A stretch of 64,000 nucleotides of DNA from UBA6059 sp040222235 (GTDB lineage Bacteria > Bacteroidota > Bacteroidia > Cytophagales > Cyclobacteriaceae), in contig JAVKDO010000037.1 in assembly GCA_040222235.1 (NCBI GenBank), positions 56,611 to 120,610 of the forward strand, read 5' to 3'. Of this stretch, positions 52,375-62,264 are shown piece by piece. The translations under genes and the position numbers were made by a program. The number at the start of each line of letters is the position of its first letter. Positions within the stretch are counted from its first letter, which is position 1. Under the pieces are notes generated by a model, which did not search any database, was not told the DNA's origin, and was given only the letters and a program-made list of their open reading frames with translations.

Positions 52375-53847
52375 ATGATTACACGGATCAGAATAAAAGG
52401 ATTTAAGAATTTATATGATGTAGATCTGGAGTTAGGGCCTTTTACATGCATTGCAGGAGTGAATGCAGTAGGGAAATCGAACCTTTTTGATGCCTTTAAA
52501 TTTTTGGGAGTTCTGGCCTCTGAAAAACTAGTTGACGCTGCAAGATCCGTAAGGAGTGAGGGACAGAAAGCATCCGAACTCCGAGACATTTTCTTTAAAA
52601 CGAACAACAGTTGCAGCAGGAAAATTTTTTTTGAGGTTGATCTAATAATTCCACCTAGTGGCGAAGATGATCTTGGTGAAAGGGCCGAAGCTTCAATTAC
52701 ATCAGTGAAATACGTACTCGAGTTAAAGCTAAACTCTGGAGTTGATGGGATTGATTTTATCAGTATAGTGAAAGAAGAATTGATGCCCATCAATCAACAA
52801 AATGCGAAAAAGGGCATTAAATATAAAAATGCTCCTAGCTGGAGGAATAGCGTAATTAGTGGAAGGAGGTCAGCAAGCGCACCATTTATTTCAACTCCTT
52901 CAAAGAAGGATCCAATAGTTATCAGACTCCATCAAGATCAACAAAAAGGCAAGCCGTTTGATAGAAATCCTGATAAAATGGGTAGAACAGTCCTTTCTAC
53001 AGTTTCAGCCGAATTCCCAACAGCTTATTTAGTCAAAGAAGAGTTTCGATCCTGGACGCAGCTACAACTAGAGCCAACAGCACTCAGGATGTCCGATGAT
53101 CTGGATTTTTTTAGATCTGCTAAGATCTCAGCAGACGGATCACATATGCCTGCGACGCTGTACAAACTAAAAAATGAACAGGTACATAGAGATATTTACC
53201 AGGAAGTTACGAATCGACTCGCCGAGCTTATCGATGATATAAGTGAGTTATGGGTGGATAAGGACGAAAAAAGGCAATTGTTGACCCTCATTCTAAAGAC
53301 AAAAGATGGCTCTGAGATTCCTGCACGGAGTTTATCTGATGGGACGTTGAGGTTTCTTGCGCTTACTCTGATTGAGGCAGATCCACGCTCTGGGCGTATT
53401 TTGTGTTTGGAAGAGCCGGAAAACGGAATTCATCCAAGAAAAATAGATGATATCATCACGCTTTTGCGAGATATAGCTTTTGACTCCTTTCACCCGTTTG
53501 ATGAAGAAAATCCTGTTAGGCAAGTAATAATTAATACACATTCGCCATTGGTAGTTCAACATGTGCCTGAGGACAGCCTGTTGATTGCAGAGTCTGAGGA
53601 GCTATTCGATCACCTCAACGAAGAAGTAGTCCGACAAACGTCGTTTAAGCATTTACCCGGTACATGGAGGGACGAGTCTGATGCTACCATTCCTGTATCT
53701 GGAATCGGAATGGTTTTGAGTTATTTGGGCGAAGGTGAGGGTCTCTCACGGCTATACGATAAATATAGTTCGGAAAACCAAAAGCGAGTGATAGATCGAA
53801 ACGACGTGCAATCCGTTTCACGCCAAACTAGTCTTTTTGGTGAATAG
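52375..53847 (+). CDS. ABC-type AAA ATPase (OLD/RecF-like), first gene of a two-gene system
   Basis: The 490-residue cytoplasmic ATPase starts MITRIRIKGFKNLYDVDLELGPFTCIAG, the classic RecF/SMC/OLD N-terminus. Walker A is GVNAVGKSN (G33-K34-S35). A helical and variable insertion lies at residues about 50-320. The ABC signature is RSLSDGTLRFLAL, Walker B/D-loop is LCLEEPENGIHP (about residue 340-352), and the switch His is in INTHSPLVV. The C-terminal end has no TOPRIM nuclease domain, unlike class 1 OLD proteins. The partner gene at 53840 overlaps its stop by 8 nt and looks TOPRIM-like, so the nuclease may be provided in trans. AT-rich relative to murA, and not part of the murA operon. Confidence 0.9.
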   Translation: MITRIRIKGFKNLYDVDLELGPFTCIAGVNAVGKSNLFDAFKFLGVLASEKLVDAARSVRSEGQKASELRDIFFKTNNSCSRKIFFEVDLIIPPSGEDDLGERAEASITSVKYVLELKLNSGVDGIDFISIVKEELMPINQQNAKKGIKYKNAPSWRNSVISGRRSASAPFISTPSKKDPIVIRLHQDQQKGKPFDRNPDKMGRTVLSTVSAEFPTAYLVKEEFRSWTQLQLEPTALRMSDDLDFFRSAKISADGSHMPATLYKLKNEQVHRDIYQEVTNRLAELIDDISELWVDKDEKRQLLTLILKTKDGSEIPARSLSDGTLRFLALTLIEADPRSGRILCLEEPENGIHPRKIDDIITLLRDIAFDSFHPFDEENPVRQVIINTHSPLVVQHVPEDSLLIAESEELFDHLNEEVVRQTSFKHLPGTWRDESDATIPVSGIGMVLSYLGEGEGLSRLYDKYSSENQKRVIDRNDVQSVSRQTSLFGE

Positions 53848-54484
53848 CATATCCTATACTTTGCTTGCAGACGGTAGGTCTGATTATGCTCTCATAAAAG
53901 TAATCAATTGGTCTATTCGAAATATTGACAAAAATATTGCCGTAAATGGGAAACCTGCAGATTTTTCAAAATTCAGAAATCCCCCAAAGCTGAAAGACTT
54001 GCATCGGAGGGTGGAATTTGCTGCAGAAAACTTTCCATCACAATTGTTATTTGTACACAGAGATGCTGAAGTTAGAAACGGGCTGAGTGTACGAGTGAGT
54101 GAAATAGAAGGGCATATGACAAAGTCAAAATACGGAGGTCCATATGTGATGGTTATACCCGTCCAAATGATGGAAGCATGGCTGTTGATAAGCGTGGAAG
54201 CAATTAAGCGGGCAGCCGGTAACAATAATTACGGTGAATTAAAATTACCATCCACTTCAAGACTCGAGTCAATTAACGATCCTAAAAAAATACTACACGG
54301 TCTACTACTTGAAGCGAGTGGACGTAAAGGGCGTGCGAAAACTAAATTTAATGTACATCAGGCTGTTCACTTGGTAGCTGAATATACTAAAGATTTTGCA
54401 CCTCTTTTTGAACTAGAGTCCTTTAATTGTTTTTATAGTCAGCTTGAAAGTACAATCGATGAAATACTGACAAAAACGACATAA
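53840..54484 (+). CDS. TOPRIM/DUF4276-like protein, partner of the ATPase
   Basis: GTG 53840 is the likely start; it overlaps the ATPase gene by 8 nt, and a TTG one codon earlier is possible. No in-frame ATG exists near the N-terminus. The 214-residue protein has the TOPRIM-like layout seen in DUF4276: a first strand with acidic loop LLADGRSDYALIKVI, a second strand with FVHRDAE, and PVQMMEAWLL. The canonical Glu of strand 1 is replaced by Asp (ADGRSD), so it may be a divergent nuclease or an inactive partner. A C-terminal helical region follows. The translational coupling strongly links it to the ATPase. Confidence 0.8.
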   Translation: MNSISYTLLADGRSDYALIKVINWSIRNIDKNIAVNGKPADFSKFRNPPKLKDLHRRVEFAAENFPSQLLFVHRDAEVRNGLSVRVSEIEGHMTKSKYGGPYVMVIPVQMMEAWLLISVEAIKRAAGNNNYGELKLPSTSRLESINDPKKILHGLLLEASGRKGRAKTKFNVHQAVHLVAEYTKDFAPLFELESFNCFYSQLESTIDEILTKTT

Positions 54485-54496
54485 TACTTACAAGGC

Positions 54497-55498
54497 TTAG
54501 TTATTGAGCTTTCTCAGGTCGCCTGAGATCTTTCCACGTACTTCCTCAAGTGTAAGGCTACCCGCACCGGCCGTTTTGATATTGACGTCCAGGAGTACGT
54601 CTCTGATGTAGATATCGCCAGAATTATCATACACCTCTATATTGCCAGCAACTGTACGAGAGATAATATCTCCAGAGGCGTCATCTATTTTAAGGTCACC
54701 TTCTATGTTGAAAAGCCTTATTTCACCTGAAGCATCATTGATTGATAGACTTCCCATTAGGTCGGTTATACGAATGTCTCCAGAAGCATCTGTTAATGAC
54801 ATTGCGCCACGAATATTTTCGAGTCGGATCCCGCCGGAGTTGTCATAGATTTTAATCTTGTGTTGTTGTGGATTTTGTTTGTTGATATTCTTTAAGACGA
54901 TATCCCCAGAGTTGTCATCTATGTCTATATCTCCGTCAATGTTATTGAGATAGACCAAGCCCGACCCATCACGAATATCCACATTGTTGATCAGGTTGGC
55001 CAGAATAAGGTCACCTGAGTTGTCATCTATCTTTAAGAAGATGCCCTTAGGCACCTTAATTTTTAAATTAATCTGGCGATCTGGACTTTTGAGAAAGTCA
55101 AAAGGGTTCATCGTTTCAGCGTGCTTCTTTTCCCTGATGTAATCAAACGAGCTAATGAGTATCGCTTGATCACCCTTTTTCTCCAAGGACAACTTCAAGT
55201 CTCTTGACAGATAATTGTTTGCCTTTTTTGCATTCCCTGCCATGATAACTACTTCTGCCTCGATGGTGATTACCGGTAGGGTCGACGGTGTAATCTCCAC
55301 CTCGCCTGCTCCGGTATTGATCTTGAATTCATTAACGCCATGGCTAGGGATCTCCAGAAGTACATTTCCCGTGTAGTAGTTATACATCGAGGAATTTTGA
55401 TCAGTATCTTCTACCAGTACAATCTTTCTTACCTCTTCTTGCGCGGTAGCTGCCCAGCCGAGACTTGTACAAAGTAGCGTTAGTATAAGATTTTTCAT
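54497..55498 (-). CDS. Secreted DUF4097-like beta-helix protein, 333 aa
   Basis: ATG 55498 (MKNLILTLLCTSLGWAATAQ) gives a signal peptide; the upstream ATG at 55552 is in the leader. The mature protein is a repetitive beta structure with recurring IDDNSGDI, IRLENI, ITDASGDIRI and IYDNSGDIYI units, as in the DUF4097 ('putative adhesin') family. The repeats imply a right-handed beta-helix or solenoid. Function unknown; many members sit in the envelope-stress context. It follows porU on the same strand after 57 nt and may be co-transcribed. Confidence 0.85.
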   Translation of the reverse strand: MKNLILTLLCTSLGWAATAQEEVRKIVLVEDTDQNSSMYNYYTGNVLLEIPSHGVNEFKINTGAGEVEITPSTLPVITIEAEVVIMAGNAKKANNYLSRDLKLSLEKKGDQAILISSFDYIREKKHAETMNPFDFLKSPDRQINLKIKVPKGIFLKIDDNSGDLILANLINNVDIRDGSGLVYLNNIDGDIDIDDNSGDIVLKNINKQNPQQHKIKIYDNSGGIRLENIRGAMSLTDASGDIRITDLMGSLSINDASGEIRLFNIEGDLKIDDASGDIISRTVAGNIEVYDNSGDIYIRDVLLDVNIKTAGAGSLTLEEVRGKISGDLRKLNN

Positions 55499-55555
55499 GT
55501 GCTGTTGTTTGAGTTTGATGGGTAGATGCAGCACGAGCACCAATGGTTGCATGAG

Positions 55556-58500
55556 CTATCGCAAAATATACAGCTTACCAAACTCTCTGGTGAAAGCATT
55601 ATCCGCAGCGGTAGTTCTTCGATCAATGGCTTGGCCATTTTGACGGACGATCACGCGATAGAGATATACACCGTTCGCCAACTGATCGCCAAACTCATCT
55701 GTGCCGTCCCAAGCGAAATCAGAAATATTGTTGCCGATGTTGATCGTACCAATTTCGTCTTGCAAAATTTCTCTAACCACACGACCAGTCACAGTCATGA
55801 TCTGTATTTTTAGCTCATCAGGAATCACACTTCCGGTCAATGTGAAGACAAAACGTGTACTAGTAGAGAATGGATTAGGGTAGGGGTAAAAGTGGGTAAT
55901 GGTCGTCTCATTCACTACCTCAAAATTGATCTCATAAGGCTGTACCCCTGAGAGATTATCGCTTGCGTCTGTCGCTTGGACTCTCAACCCATACAGGCCG
56001 TCTTGCAGACTATTAGGCTGAAACTCTACGCTAAAATCCTTTTCCTCCGAGGCGGGTTCCCAGTTCACTTCAGGGCTAGCAAGACTTACCCTTTCAAACC
56101 CACAGCCTTCACAGGGTTCTTTCAGGAAGATATTGACCCCACTGGTGTCCACTTTGAGAGAGAGCGGGTTATCGTCCCTCACCAGAATATTGATTCTTGG
56201 GCTAGGCGACACGATATCACCATCCATAATGTACACGCCATCGAAAGCAACGTCCAATACTGGATTCCGCTTATCGGTTGCGACCGTCAGGTATTCAGGT
56301 ATGATATATTGATTGTTACCTGTAAAGAGCTCAAGTCCAGTTCTAGGTAGTGCCTTTACATTGAGGTTACTCGTCCCTTGGTACCCAAATGTATTGAATG
56401 AGTAGGGGATGCTCACCGAGTCACCAGGTGCTGGGGATGCCACGATTCGACTTTCTGAAATGGACGACTGGTCTGCTATATCTTGAAGTACAATGTCTAC
56501 TAAGAGTGAATCGGAATAGGGAGTATTTGAAATATTAAAGTAGCCAAATGAAGTGTTCAGCGTCTCACCCTCTTCCAAATCTGCAGAAAGTACAGTAGGA
56601 CTCAATAAAATACCCTCAGGAGGTGTCTGATAAGTCAAGATCCACGAGTTGAGCTGTGCCGCCTGGAAGGTCTCATTATCTGTAGAGGACAGCTCCAATC
56701 GGATGTATGGATAGATAGAAGGATCGATGAAAGCTAAGTCACGCTGTGACTCTGGCGTGTTGGTTACTAGTCTTATTTCTTGGCCAATATCATTGATGCC
56801 ATATATACTTAACAATGTATTGTCTCCTAACTGAGTAATATGACTGTAGAGTGTACCCCAGTCCATGGCAGGTCCGATAAGAGGCGTGCGGATAGTGCCG
56901 GAGGTAAACTTACCGGTAATGAGTTCCTGCATGTCAATCACTTGCTGGCTAGTAGGTGTACTTGATCCATTGGATACAACAACTATAGCTGTTCCTTCAG
57001 CAGCACCTTTACGACCCAGTGCGATGAAGGGACTGCCTGGCTCCAGGTTCTGGAAGAGTTCGCTACTGATTCCAAGTTCATTGACAGCCGCTAGCACCTG
57101 ATCATCCCAGCGTTGATAGTTGACTGAGCCTATAGAGTAGAGCAATACATATTCATCAGTCTTCATATTATCAACAAAGCGATTGAGATACCTCGATCCA
57201 CCATTCGCTTGCTCAGGATCGTAAATGTTATTGTCCGTAAAATTGAAAATGACCTGGGGTATTCGTCCGCAAACGAGGTTATTGAAAACGTCAAGCTGTG
57301 AAAACTCTAGCACTTTGTATGGAGCCGTCGATTGCAGGTCAAATGCCATCATATTTAAGGTATTATCCCTACAGAAACCATCAATGGTTGGTGATGACCT
57401 GACCATGAAGTTGAGACCATCCACGAGAACACGGATGTCATCGATATCCACGCCATTTGCTTCACTGCCATGAGTGATCACGGATATTTGAGTGGCGATC
57501 TCCTCAAAGGACCAACTTCGTGAGACCTCATCTCTTTCAAGGCCAGTAACAGTCAACTCTTTGAATTGATCATTGTGACTAACAGCCCAGCCGGGGTTGG
57601 TTTCCGGTAGGTAGGTAAATGAACTCAGGACTGGATCATTGGATTCACCAGAATTAGTGGTGGTGAAACTGCTCCTCCAATACACCACTGTCGAATCCTG
57701 AAGTGAGGAGAGGTCTGTATTGAAGGTGATAAAGGCATTACCTTCTCGACTTACTGAGTTATAGTATGGACTTGAAAAAGAGGCTGTCGTATCAATCTCT
57801 ATTGTGAATGATCTTCTGCTTTCAAGAGGGTTAGAAGACTGGACTAGTAGATTGACATTTGATTCCGAAACGATTCCAAAGTCTACCGGAAACAGATTGG
57901 TGGTGCTACCACCGCTGATGAATATGTCAATGTTGACTGTGTTATTGTTTTCGTTCAGTTCAGCTATTTCATTATTTGGGTCTAGTATAATCTGAAAGCT
58001 ATTAGACCCATTATTTACCTGATCAGGATCATTGAAAAGCGTAACAAAGACCTCTCCTTCACGTCGTACGGCGGCTACACGCTGCGCTACTCCCGGTACA
58101 CTGGTTCCTACACTTAGCGTACGATTCACCACCACCTCAATTGGCTCGGGTTGATATTTTGCGAAATTCACGACAGGGAGCTTGATCAAAAACGAGTCTG
58201 CACTGGAGGTCAATTGACTGCCATCAAAAGTCTCCAATACTATACCTGACTCCTCTAAGGCATAGTCTGGAGCACTTGCACCAAAAATCGATACGGCAGG
58301 ATCACCCAGTAATATGAATTGCTCCACTTGAGAAATGCTCGCTTCTGACGTGCCGAAAGAATCCAAGTATCGTCGGCTTACTTCGACAGCTGTTTCCCCA
58401 AGGGATAAACCAAAGAATGCATCTTCAGTAAATGAGATCTCATAGAATAGCTGCGTATACCTTCTTAAGTTTGATGAAAATGCCTGTTTGCTATGGGCCA

Positions 58501-60589
58501 TGAAGCCAATAGCACCTTTGTCAGCCGTAGCGACCCAGTCCTCACCAAAGCCGCGCTCCACACTATATACATTACCTGCATTGCAACCATTCACTAAAAT
58601 CACGGGGTAGCGCCCCTTGTTTTCAAATCCAAAAGCCGGATCAGAGACAAAGCCAATATCAATATCTGTTGCGCTAGTACCAGAGTGACCGAAGAAGGTG
58701 ATCAGGCTTTTGCCGTCATTTACTTCACCTGCAATATTGAGAATCTCTACTGCTTCTGTGGTTTCCTTTGATTGTGTAACTACTGTCCCACCGAGCAACT
58801 CATTGACGGCTAAGTCTTCAAACTCGGATACATATTGTTTGAACTGAATTTGCTCAGAGATATTCTGCCCTCCACTGAGATGTATAAGATCCTTGCGCCA
58901 CAGATCATCGAAAGGAGTGGACTCCATTTCCTTTACTTTATTAAGATAGTTTTCTACTTCCTGCGCATTGCGCGCGTTGAGTCTACCTATCGGTAAATCT
59001 GGATGGTTGGCTGGAGATACTATTCCAGATACGAATGGTAAATCCCCACCTGGGTAGCCATAAGTTGGAATAAAGTTGATAAGATCGGTCTGGGCCTGGT
59101 TTTGTCTGTAGTAGTTGAAGTTCACAGATAGCCCTTTCCCGATTAAAAATAAGAACTTGGGATCTCCATTGGCTAGAAAAAAGGCTGCCAGATTCTTAAT
59201 GGCGGCAGGGGTAGGTTGACCATATCCAAACTGGTCAAAGACTTCATCAATATCCACTTGCAGTACATTGAATGCACCCCCTTCTGTAGAACGGCGATAG
59301 TCTGCATAGGCAGTCACAGGATCTGAGGTGCCAGCAGACGCTTGGTGCAAATCTTGATGAGAGATGATGTAGTAGTCAAAACCACCGTCAATTCTTGTGA
59401 ATGCAGCGGGCTGGATAAACTGGATCTGCTTGATTTCAGAAGTAGCTAACAGCTTCACCTGGCTACTTGTATTCCTGATGATAGTGCTTATGCTGGACCC
59501 GGATGAGTTAAATCCAACACTCACAGGGTCATTGGGATTGCTAATATCATATAGGATCAATCCCGTTGGAACATTGGAGATATTGATGAAGGACTTACCA
59601 GAAGAATTGGTTCGGAGGTTGAATTGTTCGGAAACAGCCCCACCCATTTCGAAGCTTTTGGGATAAGTCACCTGTGCGTAGGAGACAGATACACGGTCGG
59701 CACTTCCATTGATTCCTCTGGCAGTGGCTCTAACTACAAGTTGACCAGCATCCGAGATGTCTGACCACTGCAAGTCACTTTCAAAATCGATGGAGTTATC
59801 CTGAACCCACTGTACCTGATCAAGGCTCCTTAAGCTCGAATTGGATGGGCCTACGGATATGTCAACGACATGTTGGTTATTGTTGCGCCCTTGTAGCTGC
59901 ATAACCAACCTGGGATTACCGCCACTTGTATGTCCACTGATCAATCCATTTAGTTGGACGTCAAATGAATTATTTCGTGTAAACGCAGATCCCGTCCATC
60001 CCTCACCATAGTCATAGTCCGAGATAGCTATTTGATTGGCAGGGGGATAGCTGCGTCCTTCATGATATTGATTGGTATAGAGCCGCCTTACCAGCGAATT
60101 GTGGTGGCTCTCTGCCGGGATATTAGTGACGTTGTTTTCAATGTAAGACGTACGCCTCTTGCCAGAGGCGCTTGTCAGATTCCACGTGAGAAAGTAGCTG
60201 CTACTATCTGAGAATAAGCTATGATAGGGGTGTGGTTGTGCGTCTGGGGTTCGGTAGAGGGCTGTCTCAGTCTCTCCCGTATTTCTCCTACCGTAAAATT
60301 CAATATAGTCGACCTGATCGAAAATACCATCTGACTGACCCTGAATATGAATCGCTTGTTCATTGCCATTGTGAAACAGCTGCACGCGTCGAGGGTCGAT
60401 GGAAGCGACGGGCACACCTGCTTCTATGAGCTCTTGTCTGGAGAGGCGGTAGATACCATCCTCGGCAAGTTTGATTTTGAAATAGGTCTGATTGTAATCG
60501 ATCCATTGGTTGGCATCCTGTGCTATGAGCAGCGCTGGTGCCAAGGTCAAAATTGAATAGACGATATACTTAAAAGCCTTAGTTGTCAT
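55556..60589 (-). CDS. porU: Type IX secretion system sortase PorU (C25 peptidase)
   Basis: Cell-surface sortase that removes the C-terminal sorting domain of type IX cargo and attaches the protein to the surface. The gingipain-like caspase fold is recognised by FFGHSGTSATDID (catalytic His, residue about 635) and VILVNGCNAGNVYS (catalytic Cys, residue about 669). An Ig-like domain follows, and the C-terminus has YPYPNPFSTSTRFVFTL and a FlgD-like domain. At 1,677 residues it is the long form typical of Cytophagales. The start is ATG 60589 or 60601; either overlaps the 3' end of porV, so the two are translationally coupled. Likely processes the giant LRR cargo at 9.1 kb. Confidence 0.93.
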   Translation of the reverse strand: MTTKAFKYIVYSILTLAPALLIAQDANQWIDYNQTYFKIKLAEDGIYRLSRQELIEAGVPVASIDPRRVQLFHNGNEQAIHIQGQSDGIFDQVDYIEFYGRRNTGETETALYRTPDAQPHPYHSLFSDSSSYFLTWNLTSASGKRRTSYIENNVTNIPAESHHNSLVRRLYTNQYHEGRSYPPANQIAISDYDYGEGWTGSAFTRNNSFDVQLNGLISGHTSGGNPRLVMQLQGRNNNQHVVDISVGPSNSSLRSLDQVQWVQDNSIDFESDLQWSDISDAGQLVVRATARGINGSADRVSVSYAQVTYPKSFEMGGAVSEQFNLRTNSSGKSFINISNVPTGLILYDISNPNDPVSVGFNSSGSSISTIIRNTSSQVKLLATSEIKQIQFIQPAAFTRIDGGFDYYIISHQDLHQASAGTSDPVTAYADYRRSTEGGAFNVLQVDIDEVFDQFGYGQPTPAAIKNLAAFFLANGDPKFLFLIGKGLSVNFNYYRQNQAQTDLINFIPTYGYPGGDLPFVSGIVSPANHPDLPIGRLNARNAQEVENYLNKVKEMESTPFDDLWRKDLIHLSGGQNISEQIQFKQYVSEFEDLAVNELLGGTVVTQSKETTEAVEILNIAGEVNDGKSLITFFGHSGTSATDIDIGFVSDPAFGFENKGRYPVILVNGCNAGNVYSVERGFGEDWVATADKGAIGFMAHSKQAFSSNLRRYTQLFYEISFTEDAFFGLSLGETAVEVSRRYLDSFGTSEASISQVEQFILLGDPAVSIFGASAPDYALEESGIVLETFDGSQLTSSADSFLIKLPVVNFAKYQPEPIEVVVNRTLSVGTSVPGVAQRVAAVRREGEVFVTLFNDPDQVNNGSNSFQIILDPNNEIAELNENNNTVNIDIFISGGSTTNLFPVDFGIVSESNVNLLVQSSNPLESRRSFTIEIDTTASFSSPYYNSVSREGNAFITFNTDLSSLQDSTVVYWRSSFTTTNSGESNDPVLSSFTYLPETNPGWAVSHNDQFKELTVTGLERDEVSRSWSFEEIATQISVITHGSEANGVDIDDIRVLVDGLNFMVRSSPTIDGFCRDNTLNMMAFDLQSTAPYKVLEFSQLDVFNNLVCGRIPQVIFNFTDNNIYDPEQANGGSRYLNRFVDNMKTDEYVLLYSIGSVNYQRWDDQVLAAVNELGISSELFQNLEPGSPFIALGRKGAAEGTAIVVVSNGSSTPTSQQVIDMQELITGKFTSGTIRTPLIGPAMDWGTLYSHITQLGDNTLLSIYGINDIGQEIRLVTNTPESQRDLAFIDPSIYPYIRLELSSTDNETFQAAQLNSWILTYQTPPEGILLSPTVLSADLEEGETLNTSFGYFNISNTPYSDSLLVDIVLQDIADQSSISESRIVASPAPGDSVSIPYSFNTFGYQGTSNLNVKALPRTGLELFTGNNQYIIPEYLTVATDKRNPVLDVAFDGVYIMDGDIVSPSPRINILVRDDNPLSLKVDTSGVNIFLKEPCEGCGFERVSLASPEVNWEPASEEKDFSVEFQPNSLQDGLYGLRVQATDASDNLSGVQPYEINFEVVNETTITHFYPYPNPFSTSTRFVFTLTGSVIPDELKIQIMTVTGRVVREILQDEIGTINIGNNISDFAWDGTDEFGDQLANGVYLYRVIVRQNGQAIDRRTTAADNAFTREFGKLYILR

Positions 60590-61658
60590 TACCCTTTTCA
60601 AATCCTGCCTTTATGGAAAATACATGTGAATACAACGATTCAGCATTGTCGCCAATATCAGTGAGCGCATAGTCTATGGTCACTGCACCAAGTTTTAAAC
60701 CAAGCCCGAAGTTAGGTCTGAAACTGTTGTAGGTAGACTGGTCAAAGTCTTTGATTTGCTGGAATTGATCCACACCACCTCTAAGAAATATCTTGTTTGA
60801 GTAATCTAGCTCTATTCCCAGTCGGGGATCGATAGAAGCGAAGCTGGACTTAATCAGTGTATTCCGTTTACCATCAAAGGTCACTTCTGCGTCAAATGAG
60901 GCAAGAAGGCCCAAGGGGCCAGGTAAATCGAACTTCCTGCCCACGCCCAGCACCATTCGCGGTAGCGTGATCTCGACAGAGTTTCTGGGGATCTCATTTC
61001 CTGTGAGATTATACACATCACTCAGTATTTCAGAATTGTGACTCCAAGCATTGAAGGTGCTGGTGACATCACGGACGACCAAGCCAAAGTTCCAGTCGTT
61101 GAGGCGTTTGTTTACCCCGAGATCAAATCCAAAGCCCCAAGCGGATGCAAAATCTCCCGCTGTGCGATGAATGATCTTGACATTGCCCCCAACATCTATG
61201 CCGCCAAGGAGTGGAAGTTCACGGGCGTAGGAGAGCATAAATGCATAGTCAGCTGCTGAGAAGAAGCGAATATTGCCGTAGTTGATGGCCCCATTAGCGT
61301 CAAAAAGGAATCTAGTATCAGGGATACTATCTACTGCAAATCGAATAATGGAGATACCCAGATGCGATTTGTCATCGATAGGAGTGGCAAAGGCTAGATA
61401 ATCATAATTGGCAATACCCGCGAAGTACTCGGCATGCATGAAGGCCGCTTCATAGGTAGAAGGGGATTGTCTGAGACCAGCAGGATTCCAATATCCTGCC
61501 GTCACGTCAGAAGCTATCGCAACTTGAGTATTAGCCATGCCGAGGGCTCGCGCACCTACGCCGATAGCCAGAAATTCATTGCTGTACTTCGGAGCTGAAG
61601 ACTGAGCCAACAACAAATGTGGAACTAATAAGAGCAGGATTACAACGCGCGGGATCAT
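60579..61658 (-). CDS. porV: Type IX secretion system PorV/PorQ family outer-membrane protein
   Basis: A 359-residue beta-barrel with a signal peptide (ending LLAQS) and the family start SNEFLAIGVGARALGMANTQVAIASDVTAGYWNPAGL. Alternating amphipathic strands continue to the C-terminus. PorV binds the C-terminal sorting domain of cargo and shuttles it to PorU; adjacency and overlap with porU make porV more likely than porQ. The stop overlaps the porU start region, so translation is coupled. Regulatory signals upstream (61659-61920, AT-rich) are not obvious. Confidence 0.85.
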   Translation of the reverse strand: MIPRVVILLLLVPHLLLAQSSAPKYSNEFLAIGVGARALGMANTQVAIASDVTAGYWNPAGLRQSPSTYEAAFMHAEYFAGIANYDYLAFATPIDDKSHLGISIIRFAVDSIPDTRFLFDANGAINYGNIRFFSAADYAFMLSYARELPLLGGIDVGGNVKIIHRTAGDFASAWGFGFDLGVNKRLNDWNFGLVVRDVTSTFNAWSHNSEILSDVYNLTGNEIPRNSVEITLPRMVLGVGRKFDLPGPLGLLASFDAEVTFDGKRNTLIKSSFASIDPRLGIELDYSNKIFLRGGVDQFQQIKDFDQSTYNSFRPNFGLGLKLGAVTIDYALTDIGDNAESLYSHVFSIKAGFEKGNDN

Positions 61659-61851
61659 CTTCTTTTACCAATAACTCAAATATAGGAACTGGGCCACTGG
61701 ATTAAAATGATTTAGAGTATCAAAAAATGCCAAAGTGGCCATTGGTCTAGTTGCCGTCAAAGGTAGGATAAGTGGTGATATTTATTATTATAAAAATAAT
61801 TCGTTGTACTATTTATATAAAATGAGGTTGACGGTAACATTTCTTACTTAG

Positions 61852-61872
61852 TACTTGGCTTTGCAAGGTACT
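61852..61872. promoter_or_regulatory. Possible PadR operator or promoter element
   Basis: GTACTTGGC-TTTG-CAAGGTAC contains inverted arms AGTACTT/AAGGTACT with a one-base mismatch in spacing. It lies 49 nt before the PadR start codon in the divergent porV/padR gap. It could be an autoregulatory site, but the match is weak. Confidence 0.3.
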
Positions 61873-61920
61873 TTTCCGTATACATTACACACAGGTCAAA
61901 ACTAACTTAAAAAATGAGCG

Positions 61921-62259
61921 ATGAAGATTGAGAATACACAGGTGCAGATGCGGAAGGGAATTCTCGAGTTCTGCATCCTTCATATCATCTCCCGAGGGGA
62001 GGTCTACGCCTCCGATATGTTGGTGGAGTTGACCTCAGCTAAGATTATGGTGGTGGAGGGAACATTATATCCGTTGTTGACGAGATTGCGAAAGGCTGGT
62101 TTGGTAGACTACAAGTGGGTCGAATCTAATTCAGGACCTCCACGTAAATACTATACCCTCACTGAGGATGGTCAGGATTTTTTGAACAGGCTAAATGGAA
62201 CATGGTCAGAGCTCTACGGCTCCACTAACCAGATCATCAATAACACTAACGGGAAATAA
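61921..62259 (+). CDS. PadR family transcriptional regulator
   Basis: The 112-residue winged-helix protein has the PadR signature: QMRKGILEFCILHIISRGEVYASDMLVEL, GTLYPLLTRLRKAGLVDYKWVESNSGPPRKYYTLTEDG and a short dimerisation helix. PadR repressors often control adjacent PspC-domain genes in Bacteroidota, and the PspC gene follows after 5 nt, so this is a two-gene (or longer) operon. The ligand or signal is unknown. Confidence 0.95.
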   Translation: MKIENTQVQMRKGILEFCILHIISRGEVYASDMLVELTSAKIMVVEGTLYPLLTRLRKAGLVDYKWVESNSGPPRKYYTLTEDGQDFLNRLNGTWSELYGSTNQIINNTNGK

Positions 62260-62264
62260 TCATC

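Noticed and set aside
52375..53847. Classical class 1 OLD nuclease
   Set aside because: The C-terminus after the switch His has no TOPRIM domain; the nuclease-like part is a separate gene.
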